Positions 1 to 5,277 of a DNA stretch of 5,277 nucleotides are shown piece by piece; positions within the stretch are counted from its first letter, which is position 1; every line of letters begins with the position of its first letter. The stretch comes from an uncultured Eubacteriales bacterium. GTDB taxonomy: Bacteria > Bacillota > Clostridia > Oscillospirales > CAG-272. The stretch is taken from NCBI GenBank assembly GCA_934417455.1, contig CAKRWK010000098.1, forward strand, positions 1 through 5,277. The letters are read 5' to 3'. The position numbers and the translations under genes are program-made. Under the pieces are notes generated by a model. That model was not told the DNA's origin and did no database searches. It saw only the letters and a program-made list of their open reading frames with translations.

Positions 1-766
1 CGCTTACTTTGTCGGTATGGCCGCCATCATTGTCTCGGGTATCATGCTGAAGAAGACGAAGATGTTTGCCGGTGAACCCGCGCCCTTCGTTATGGAACTT
101 CCCGCTTACCACCTGCCCACGCCTCTGAACGTACTCCGTTCCATGTGGGAACGCGGCTGGTCGTTCATCAAGAAGGCCGGCACCATTATCCTTCTTTCTA
201 CGATTGTTGTCTGGTTCACCACCTACTTCGGTATTGTGGACGGTACCTTCCGCATGCTGGAAGAAAGCGAAATCGACGCGTCCATCCTTGCCGCTGTCGG
301 TAACGCGATTGCCTGGATTTTCGCTCCTCTCGGTTTTGGCAACTGGCAGGCTGCCGTGGCGTCCGTCACGGGTCTTGTCGCCAAGGAAAACATCGTCGGT
401 ACCATGGGTATCCTCTACGGCGACTGGGCAACGCTCGCCTCTCACTTCACCAAAGTGTCCGGCTACGCCTTCCTTGTCTTCAACCTTCTGTGCGCGCCCT
501 GCTTTGCCGCCATCGGTGCCATCAAGCGTGAAATGAACAGCCCCAAATGGACATGGTTCGCCATCGGCTATCAGTGCGGCTTCGCCTATGCGATTGCCCT
601 CATGGTCAACCAGTTCGGCAAACTCTTCACGGGCAACATCAATGTCCCCGGCTTCATCGCCGCGCTCCTTGTTCTCGGCGGCATGGTTTACATGCTTGTC
701 CGTCCCTACAAGGAAGCCACAAAACTGACCGAAAAGGTCAACGTCGGTACCACCGTCACGAAATAA
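1..766 (+). CDS. feoB: Ferrous iron transport protein B (FeoB), C-terminal part, 5' end outside window
   Basis: This is the membrane portion of FeoB, the inner-membrane Fe(II) importer whose N-terminal G domain lies off the left edge. The frame is open from base 2 (base 1 ends a split codon), so the ATG at 17 is internal. About 254 residues are visible, against roughly 700-800 for whole FeoB proteins. Numbering from the first full codon, family signatures are MELPAYHLPTP (31-41), the hydrophobic stretch at 55-77, the conserved segment TGLVAKENIVGT (123-134), and NLLCAPCFAAIG (161-172) with its paired cysteines. Further membrane segments lie at about 153-175, 185-205 and 214-234, and the protein ends in a short charged tail. 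These match the Gate and FeoB C-terminal domains as I know them. The next gene, 33 bases downstream, encodes a FeoB-associated small protein and supports the call. No Fur-like site is visible, but the promoter is outside the window. Confidence 0.96.
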   Translation, partial: AYFVGMAAIIVSGIMLKKTKMFAGEPAPFVMELPAYHLPTPLNVLRSMWERGWSFIKKAGTIILLSTIVVWFTTYFGIVDGTFRMLEESEIDASILAAVGNAIAWIFAPLGFGNWQAAVASVTGLVAKENIVGTMGILYGDWATLASHFTKVSGYAFLVFNLLCAPCFAAIGAIKREMNSPKWTWFAIGYQCGFAYAIALMVNQFGKLFTGNINVPGFIAALLVLGGMVYMLVRPYKEATKLTEKVNVGTTVTK

Positions 767-799
767 TCGATTCTCACTTCACGAAAGGAGTCCGTCATC

Positions 800-979
800 A
801 TGAGTTGGTTTACCCAAAACATCGCAACGATTGTTATTTGTCTTGTCCTCCTCGCGGTCGTTGCGGCCATTGTTCTGTCCCTTGTCAAAAGCAAAAAGAA
901 AGGCAAGTCCTCCTGCGGTTGCAACTGCGCACACTGCGCCATGGCGGGCTCCTGCCACCCGAAGGCAAAGAAGAAATAA
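800..979 (+). CDS. Small FeoB-associated Cys-rich membrane protein
   Basis: This 59-residue protein starts MSWFTQNIATIV. It has one N-terminal transmembrane segment (about residues 8-29), then a Lys-rich stretch (30-37, SLVKSKKKGK region), then a cysteine cluster CGCNCAHCAMAGSC (39-52) and a Lys-rich end (KAKKK). This plan matches the FeoB-associated Cys-rich membrane protein family (Pfam FeoB_associated), which usually sits directly behind feoB in Firmicutes. The start is set by a good ribosome binding site, AAAGGAG at 784-790, nine bases before the ATG. The positive residues after the membrane segment suggest that the cysteines face the cytoplasm, where they could bind Fe(II) or assist FeoB; that role is inference, since the family's function is not established. 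It is probably co-transcribed with feoB. A longer overlapping open frame (547-1104) runs out of register with both genes and is not real. Confidence 0.9.
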   Translation: MSWFTQNIATIVICLVLLAVVAAIVLSLVKSKKKGKSSCGCNCAHCAMAGSCHPKAKKK

Positions 980-991
980 TCTTTCTTTGCC
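964..991 (+). other. Stem-loop spanning the stop codon of the small FeoB-associated gene
   Basis: GGCAAAGAA at 964-972 is the exact reverse complement of TTCTTTGCC at 983-991. Two more pairs (G973-C981 and A974-T980) can form if T982 bulges, leaving the loop AATAA at 975-979 that contains the TAA stop. No U-tract follows, so it does not look like a terminator by itself. It might act as a 3'-end stabiliser or processing site; this is inference. Confidence 0.5.
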
Positions 992-995
992 CGAA

Positions 996-1034
996 ACGGC
1001 AGGCGGCGGTGTCCTCTGCGACCCGTCCTGCCGT
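996..1034 (+). repeat. Short inverted repeat in the 3' region of the feo unit
   Basis: ACGGCAGG at 996-1003 is exactly complementary to CCTGCCGT at 1027-1034, with a 23-base loop. It lies between the stop-codon hairpin and the terminator and could add structure to the 3' end of the feo transcript. With only eight pairs and a long loop, it may be chance. Confidence 0.3.
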
Positions 1035-1044
1035 CCGAGGTGTT

Positions 1045-1084
1045 ACAGGGGAAGTCCGCCATGGGCTTCCCCTGTTCGTTTTGT
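1045..1084 (+). terminator. Rho-independent terminator of the feo unit
   Basis: ACAGGGGAAGTCC at 1045-1057 pairs with GGGCTTCCCCTGT at 1063-1075. This gives a 13-pair stem (one G-U pair) closed by a five-base loop and followed by the T-rich tail TCGTTTTGT. It lies about 65 bases after the Cys-rich gene and separates the feo unit from the ABC unit. The tail is interrupted by C and G, so termination may be incomplete. Confidence 0.85.
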
Positions 1085-1090
1085 CGGCAA

Positions 1091-1104
1091 TTAGCAATTG
1101 CTAA
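1091..1104. promoter_or_regulatory. Perfect 14-bp palindrome TTAGCAATTGCTAA, candidate MarR/SlyA-type operator
   Basis: The 14 bases form a perfect dyad with no spacer. They begin seven bases after the terminator tail and lie about 100 bases before the ABC ATPase start codon. The half-site TTAGCAA resembles the published SlyA consensus (TTAGCAAGCTAA) and MarR-family operators in general. The likely role is repression or activation of the ABC-HMA unit. I could not assign -35 and -10 boxes with confidence, and no MarR-family gene is in the window. The regulator's identity is inference. Confidence 0.5.
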
Positions 1105-1205
1105 CCAAATGCCCCGCCGGGTCGCCATCTGTCCGATAAAAAGAAAAAACCGTTCGCGGAAATTTTTGCTCCCCAAATCTCCATATAACAGAAAAGAGGT
1201 CTTGT

Positions 1206-1907
1206 ATGCCCATTATCGAATTCAAAAACGTCAGCAGAGTTTATAAAAGCGGAGACCACGAGCTCCGTGCGCTCGACGGCGTGAACATGTCGCTTGACGA
1301 AGGAAAATTCGTCGTTATCTTAGGCCCGAGCGGTGCGGGAAAAAGTACGCTCCTGAACCTTCTCGGCGGTCTTGACAGCCCCACGGAAGGACAGATTCTC
1401 GTGGACGGGCAGGATATTGCCGGACTGGACGGCAATGCTCTCGCCGATTACCGCGCATCCACCGTCGGTTTTGTCTTTCAGTTTTACAATCTGATTCCCA
1501 CCCTGACGGTACACGAAAATGTGTCGCTCGTCAAGGAAATCTCTCCGAATGCCCTGTCCGCCACGAAAATGATAGAAGAAGTCGGCCTCGGCGACCATCT
1601 GAAAAACTTTCCGTCCGAACTGTCGGGCGGTGAACAACAGCGGGTTTCCATCGCCAGAGCACTGGCCAAAAATCCGAAGATTCTGCTCTGCGACGAACCG
1701 ACCGGCGCGCTCGACTCCGCCACCGGCGTGCTCGTTCTGAAACTCCTTCTGAAAATGGCGAAGGAATATAAGAAAACCATTGTCATTGTCACACACAACC
1801 AGAACATCGCCAAAATGGCGGATGTCATTCTCCGCGTGAAAAACGGACATATTCTTTCCGTCGTCGAACAGGAAAACCCGGCGTCGGCCGACGACATCGA
1901 CTGGTAA
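1206..1907 (+). CDS. ABC transporter ATP-binding protein, MacB/LolD/BceA-like
   Basis: This 233-residue cytoplasmic ATPase powers the permease encoded next to it. All nucleotide-binding motifs are intact: Walker [10 protein letters not shown] (40-48), Q-loop glutamine in [10 protein letters not shown] (Q92), signature LSGGEQQR (139-146), Walker [13 protein letters not shown] (159-170, catalytic E164) and switch histidine H197 in VTHN. The length, the opening [14 protein letters not shown] and the GALD D-loop are typical of the subfamily that pairs with FtsX-type permeases and drives lipoprotein, peptide or drug extrusion rather than import. The start has a ribosome binding site, AAGAGGT, at 1194-1200, five bases before the ATG. 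The stop lies 12 bases before the permease start, so the two are surely one operon. The acidic tail (ASADDIDW) is lineage-specific. The substrate cannot be read from this subunit. Confidence 0.96.
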   Translation: MPIIEFKNVSRVYKSGDHELRALDGVNMSLDEGKFVVILGPSGAGKSTLLNLLGGLDSPTEGQILVDGQDIAGLDGNALADYRASTVGFVFQFYNLIPTLTVHENVSLVKEISPNALSATKMIEEVGLGDHLKNFPSELSGGEQQRVSIARALAKNPKILLCDEPTGALDSATGVLVLKLLLKMAKEYKKTIVIVTHNQNIAKMADVILRVKNGHILSVVEQENPASADDIDW

Positions 1908-1919
1908 GGGGGAGACGGT

Positions 1920-4205
1920 ATGCTCTTCAAAAAACTATGGCGCACCGTCGGACAGTACCGCGCGCAGTTTATCTCCATGATAGTTATGATTGCGCTCGGC
2001 ACCGGTGTTTTTGTCGGATTTCACATGGAGTGGGTCAGCATTGACCAAAATATGTCCTCGTTCTTTTCCGACACGGGTTACGCCGACTACCGCATCCTGT
2101 CGGAAACCGGATATACCGCAGACGACCTTGCCAAGGTTGCCGCACTTCCGGATGTGCGCGCCGCGGCACGCTATGTCGCCGTAAATACGGACGTGAAAGA
2201 ACAACCCGGCGATTCCCTGTCTCTCACCGTCACCACGTCGAAGGACGTCTCCGGTGTGCTTGTCACAAGCGGCGAAGCATATGACGAAAACAGTACGGAC
2301 GGCATATGGCTCTCCGACAAATACGCGGCCGCAAACGACGTAAAAATCGGAGATACGCTCACATTTGTTTACAAAAACATAGAAATTTCCGGCAAAGTCC
2401 GCGGACTTATCAAAGCGGGCGAGTACCTCATCTGTGTGCGTGACGAAACGCAACTGATGCCGGACTATACCACGTACGGCTTTGCCTATATTTCTCCCGT
2501 CATGTATGAAAATGCCCTTCACGGCGGGTTCTATCCGCAAATCCGCGTCATATCCGACCTTGACAAAGAGGCTTTTTCCGAAGCCGTGAATCAGACACTC
2601 GGCAAAACGTCTCTTATCCTGACCAAAGACGAATCCGCCTCCTACAAACAGGCAAGCGGCGAAATCGACGAAGGAAAAACCATGGGTTCGGTACTGCCGC
2701 CCATCTTTCTTCTGATTGCCGTTCTGACCATGGTAACCACCATGCACCGCCTGACGGCCAAAGAAAAAACGCAGATAGGTACCCTCAAAGCCCTCGGCTT
2801 CCGTGACCGCCGTATTCTCCTTCACTATACCTCCTATGCCGCCGTTATCGGCCTTGTCGGCTCGGTGTTCGGCGCCGGACTCGGATATCTGTTCGCTTTT
2901 TCCATTATAAATCCGAACGGCAGCATGGGCACCTACCTTGATATGCCGTCATGGAAACTGTCCATGCCCTGGTTCTGCCTCCTGTCCCTCGGTCTGCTGA
3001 TTGTCCTTCTGACGTTCATCGGCTACCTTTCGACAAGAGAAATGCTCCGCGGCACGGCGGCCGACGCGCTCCGTCCCTACACGCCGAAAGCCATGAAACC
3101 TCTGCTCATCGAAAAAACCGCGTGGTTTCACCGCCTGTCGTTCGGTACGCGCTGGAACATGCGTGACATCATGCGGCATAAGTCCCGCACGGCCATGAGT
3201 TTTATCGGTGTATTCGGCTGTACGCTGCTGATTTTCGCCTCTTTCGGCATGCGTGATACCATGCGTGCGTTTCTCGATACCTATTACACCTGCGCCACCA
3301 ATTATGCGTCCCGCATATACCTCGCCACGGAAGGCGTCACGGACGAAGACCGTGTGCGCGTCATGCAGACCTACGGGAACAATTACAGCGCTTCCGTACA
3401 GGTCGAACTGCAGGACGCGGCCGTATCGCTCGACGTATATCATGTCCCGGACGAAAAAGTGCGCTTCCCCGCGTCCGACAACGACGGTTTTGTCACCTTG
3501 GGCAGCGACGGCGTATATGTCTGTGAGCGCGTGGCCGAGCGCTGCGCCCTGTCGGTCGGTGACACGCTGACCGTCAGCCCCTACGGCACGGATACGGAAT
3601 ATCGCCTCCGCGTAGCCGGCATCTGCCGCAGTATTACGGAGTGCGTCGTTATGACGACGGAATATGCCGACGCCGCCGGCATTGCCTACACGCCCGATTC
3701 CGTCTATACGGATACGGACAAGGCCGACATTCCGGCCGACCCCACCATCAGAAGCGTACAGGCCAAACAAGCTATTGTGGACTCCTTCGACGTCTTTACG
3801 GACATTATGGACCTTATGATTCTGATTCTCGTCGGTTGCGCCATTCTGCTCGGCATTGTCGTTCTCTATAACCTCGGTATCATGAGTTACACGGAACGCT
3901 ACCGTGAAATGGCGACACTGAAAGTTCTCGGCTTCCGCGACAGAAAAATCGGTCGCCTGCTCATCGGACAGAACCTGTGGATTGGCGCCGTCGGCACCGT
4001 TCTCGGTCTTCCCGTCGGTATCTGGCTGCTCGGTTATATGCTGAAAGCCTTGGCCGGCGAATATGAAATGCGCCTGTCCGTACGCGTAATGAGTTTTCTC
4101 CTGACGCTTCTTCTGACGCTCGGCATGTCGCTCCTTGTCAGTTTCATGGTGGCACGCAAGAACCGCCATATCGACATGGTGGAAGCCCTGAAAGACGCCG
4201 AATAA
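1920..4205 (+). CDS. ABC transporter permease with two FtsX domains
   Basis: This 761-residue inner-membrane protein partners the ATPase upstream. The ribosome binding site GGGGGAG (1908-1914) sits five bases before the ATG. Each half has one membrane segment, a large extracytoplasmic domain and three more segments. The first half has segments at about 15-34, 258-276, 303-330 and 349-370; the second at about 425-443, 631-652, 684-707 and 722-745. The FtsX repeats carry the matching cytoplasmic motifs [12 protein letters not shown] (288-299) and [12 protein letters not shown] (666-677). The extracytoplasmic domains also repeat one another: VKIGDTLTF (141-149) against LSVGDTLTV (544-552). This is an internally duplicated FtsX/MacB-type permease, so one chain may supply both halves, as in other Firmicutes transporters of this kind. 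No membrane-fusion partner and no two-component sensor lie in the window. The substrate is unknown; lipid, peptide or antimicrobial extrusion are family possibilities only. Confidence 0.93.
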   Translation: MLFKKLWRTVGQYRAQFISMIVMIALGTGVFVGFHMEWVSIDQNMSSFFSDTGYADYRILSETGYTADDLAKVAALPDVRAAARYVAVNTDVKEQPGDSLSLTVTTSKDVSGVLVTSGEAYDENSTDGIWLSDKYAAANDVKIGDTLTFVYKNIEISGKVRGLIKAGEYLICVRDETQLMPDYTTYGFAYISPVMYENALHGGFYPQIRVISDLDKEAFSEAVNQTLGKTSLILTKDESASYKQASGEIDEGKTMGSVLPPIFLLIAVLTMVTTMHRLTAKEKTQIGTLKALGFRDRRILLHYTSYAAVIGLVGSVFGAGLGYLFAFSIINPNGSMGTYLDMPSWKLSMPWFCLLSLGLLIVLLTFIGYLSTREMLRGTAADALRPYTPKAMKPLLIEKTAWFHRLSFGTRWNMRDIMRHKSRTAMSFIGVFGCTLLIFASFGMRDTMRAFLDTYYTCATNYASRIYLATEGVTDEDRVRVMQTYGNNYSASVQVELQDAAVSLDVYHVPDEKVRFPASDNDGFVTLGSDGVYVCERVAERCALSVGDTLTVSPYGTDTEYRLRVAGICRSITECVVMTTEYADAAGIAYTPDSVYTDTDKADIPADPTIRSVQAKQAIVDSFDVFTDIMDLMILILVGCAILLGIVVLYNLGIMSYTERYREMATLKVLGFRDRKIGRLLIGQNLWIGAVGTVLGLPVGIWLLGYMLKALAGEYEMRLSVRVMSFLLTLLLTLGMSLLVSFMVARKNRHIDMVEALKDAE

Positions 4206-4240
4206 AAAATTGTAATATAAAAAACGAAAGGAAAACGGAT

Positions 4241-4507
4241 ATGGTACGTACGACACTGACCGTAAACGGCATGATGTGCGGCATGTGCGAATTGCATGTC
4301 AACGACTGCATACGGCAGAATTTCACCGTCAAGAAAGTGACCTCCTCCCATACGAAAGGCGAAACGGTCATTCTCTCCGAAGCACCTCTCAATCCCATGA
4401 AACTGCGTTCCGTCATCGGAGCGACGGGTTATGAAGTGGGCGATATTTCTACGGAAGACGTCGAAGAAAAACCCGGATTTTTTGCCCGTCTGTTCGGAAA
4501 GAAATAA
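4241..4507 (+). CDS. Heavy-metal-associated (HMA) domain protein, CopZ-like
   Basis: This 88-residue soluble protein has an HMA ferredoxin-like fold signature. The beta strand TTLTVNG is followed by the metal loop GMMCGMC (Cys13 and Cys16), then helix ELHVNDCIRQNF, and later ATGYEV (61-66) with the tyrosine usual in bacterial CopZ-type domains. Such proteins bind Cu(I) or similar soft metals through the CxxC pair and pass them to partner proteins. Beyond the domain comes an acidic linker (TEDVEEKPG) and a hydrophobic-basic tail FFARLFGKK (80-88), which classic 68-70-residue CopZ lacks. The ribosome binding site AAAGGAAAA (4227-4235) precedes the ATG. The gene starts 35 bases after the permease with no terminator between them, so it is probably the third gene of the ABC unit. 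An AT-rich spacer (TGTAATATAA) could hold a weak internal promoter. Metal specificity is not determinable here. Confidence 0.88.
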   Translation: MVRTTLTVNGMMCGMCELHVNDCIRQNFTVKKVTSSHTKGETVILSEAPLNPMKLRSVIGATGYEVGDISTEDVEEKPGFFARLFGKK

Positions 4508-4518
4508 GTTTGTTTTTC

Positions 4519-4566
4519 AAAAAGCGCGCTGTTTGCAACTTTTTATTTGCAAGCAGCGCGCTTTTT
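4519..4566. terminator. Long bidirectional Rho-independent terminator between convergent genes
   Basis: Bases 4519-4538 pair with 4547-4566 in a 20-pair stem with a single G-U pair (T4532-G4553) and an eight-base loop CTTTTTAT. The core is GCGCGCTG/CAGCGCGC flanked by A5 and T5, so both strands read a GC-rich hairpin followed by a U-run; on the minus strand the T-run continues into TTTTTGAAAAAC. It serves the HMA gene on the plus strand and the dehydrogenase gene on the minus strand. Confidence 0.93.
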
Positions 4567-5277
4567 ACATGTATTCGGATATAATCTCTTCCCTTTTTGG
4601 CGGCAGGAGGTCAACAGGGGCAATGTCAAACGGCGTCAGACATCCGATATGTCCGCGTACCTTCATGCGATAAAGGGCACGGGCATAGGCAGTCATGACG
4701 GAGCCGGTAAAGGCGGGATTGGAGGCCGTATGCATCCGCATATTCAGCGTCACCGTGTCTTCCGCAGCAGTGCCCTGACGGATAACCTCGCCGCCGTGCG
4801 GCAGGCGGCCGCGACGGGCGCGCACCTCCTCGGGGGAAACAAAGCAGATGTCCGTTTCATATCCCGAAAAATAGTTCGGCATATCTCGCACGGTGCGCGT
4901 GACGGCCGCCGTATCCGTCCCGTCGCGCACGGCGATGTAGCAGTCCCGCCGATGCAGGTCGGTCGGCTGCGTGGGCGGATTTTCGCCCTCGCGAGCGGCG
5001 GCAACGGCCGATTCCTTCGGAACGGTAAACTCGACGGCGTCAATAACGCCGGCCACGCGGCGCAGGGCATCCGAATGCCCCTGACTGACGCCTCGTCCCC
5101 AAAAAGTGACCGTTTCCCCGACGGGAAGGACGGCCGCGCCGTACAGGCGGGCCAGCGAAAACAGACCGGGGTCCCAACCTATTGCAATATAACTCAACTT
5201 ATCAGTTACTTTTTGCCGCATCATCTCGGCGTATTCCGTCATTTTTGCGTGATTGTCGAACGAATCCACCGGATTAA
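4565..5277 (-). CDS. ddh: meso-Diaminopimelate D-dehydrogenase, C-terminal part, 5' end outside window
   Basis: This NADPH-dependent enzyme converts tetrahydrodipicolinate and ammonia to meso-diaminopimelate in one step, for lysine and peptidoglycan synthesis in the cytoplasm. About 237 residues are visible; the N-terminal Rossmann region (about 85 residues by comparison with the 320-residue Corynebacterium glutamicum enzyme) is cut off. The GTG at 5269 is an internal valine, since the frame stays open to the edge as NPVDSFDNH. Signatures recalled from the C. glutamicum protein are clear: VDSFDNH, GWDPGLFS, FWGRGVSQGHSDALRR, HRRDCY, MPNYFSGYE and LPHGGEV. These retain the substrate-site residues equivalent to Asp90, Asp120, Arg195 and His244. 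It converges on the HMA gene, and its TAA stop (4565-4567) lies within the shared terminator. Function is not linked to the neighbouring transporter. Confidence 0.95.
   Translation of the reverse strand, partial: NPVDSFDNHAKMTEYAEMMRQKVTDKLSYIAIGWDPGLFSLARLYGAAVLPVGETVTFWGRGVSQGHSDALRRVAGVIDAVEFTVPKESAVAAAREGENPPTQPTDLHRRDCYIAVRDGTDTAAVTRTVRDMPNYFSGYETDICFVSPEEVRARRGRLPHGGEVIRQGTAAEDTVTLNMRMHTASNPAFTGSVMTAYARALYRMKVRGHIGCLTPFDIAPVDLLPPKREEIISEYM

Noticed and set aside
767..799. Fur-type iron box between feoB and the small gene
   Set aside because: No sequence resembling GATAATGATAATCATTATC halves is seen here or in 980-1205. Any Fur site would be expected upstream of the feo unit, outside the window.
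547..1104. 185-codon plus-strand open frame overlapping the feoB end, the small Cys-rich gene and the terminator
   Set aside because: It is out of register with both recognised genes, runs through a terminator, and has low-complexity Arg/His/Cys-rich composition.
1144..1167. Small A/T-armed hairpin around CCG-TTCG-CGG in the ABC leader
   Set aside because: It has only three GC pairs and an A5/T5 arm with a three-base bulge. The TTCG loop is closed by G-C, not the stabilising C-G, so it is too weak to call an attenuator or riboswitch.
1184..1189. TATAAC as a -10 box for the ABC unit
   Set aside because: Transcription would start at about 1196, inside the ribosome binding site, and there is no convincing -35 box at the right spacing.
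1935..2825. 296-codon open frame on the minus strand opposite the first permease half
   Set aside because: It is another mirror-frame shadow with no family signature.
2949..4256. 435-codon open frame on the minus strand, antisense to the permease
   Set aside because: It lies opposite a clear FtsX permease. Its translation is rich in His, Arg, Gly and Gln with no recognisable motif, as expected from the mirror frame of a codon-biased gene.
4567..5269. GTG at 5269 as the start of the dehydrogenase
   Set aside because: The frame remains open to the window edge, and VDSFDNH aligns with an internal conserved segment of known Ddh proteins (VDTYDNH), so the codon is an internal valine.

Overview
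The window reads as ordinary chromosomal DNA of an anaerobic or fermentative member of the Bacillota. It is moderately GC-rich, with tightly packed genes and Rho-independent terminators. The taxonomic pointers are a FeoB followed by a small Cys-rich FeoB-associated membrane protein, a Firmicutes-style two-gene FtsX-type ABC transporter, a stand-alone HMA-domain protein starting MVRTTLTVNGMMCGMC, and a meso-diaminopimelate dehydrogenase. A Negativicutes lineage is my best guess, but it is an inference from general resemblance and not proven by the sequence.

Layout. Positions 1-766 hold the C-terminal part of the ferrous iron permease FeoB; its start lies outside the window. A 59-residue Cys-rich membrane protein follows at 800-979. 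The iron unit ends in a stem-loop over that gene's stop codon, a second weaker inverted repeat, and a strong terminator at about 1045-1084. Next is a roughly 120-base AT-richer leader that opens with a perfect 14-bp palindrome (TTAGCAATTGCTAA, 1091-1104), a plausible MarR/SlyA-type operator. A second unit on the same strand encodes an ABC ATPase (1206-1907), a duplicated-FtsX permease (1920-4205) and an HMA metal-binding protein (4241-4507). A long bidirectional terminator (4519-4566) closes this unit. The convergent minus-strand gene for diaminopimelate dehydrogenase (4565 to the window end) has its stop codon inside that terminator.

How the genes may work together. FeoB imports Fe(II), and the small protein next to it is a recurrent partner of unknown mechanism. 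The ATPase and permease should form one MacB/LolCDE/BceAB-like transporter of unknown substrate. The HMA protein behind it could give this unit a metal-related role, but that is inferred from gene order only. Diaminopimelate dehydrogenase belongs to lysine and peptidoglycan-precursor synthesis and is unrelated to the other genes.

I see no tRNA, rRNA, CRISPR array, insertion sequence or phage gene. No gene-free stretch exceeds 300 bases; the longest, 980-1205, is described above. The points most worth a second look are the ABC-HMA gene set and its palindromic operator candidate.
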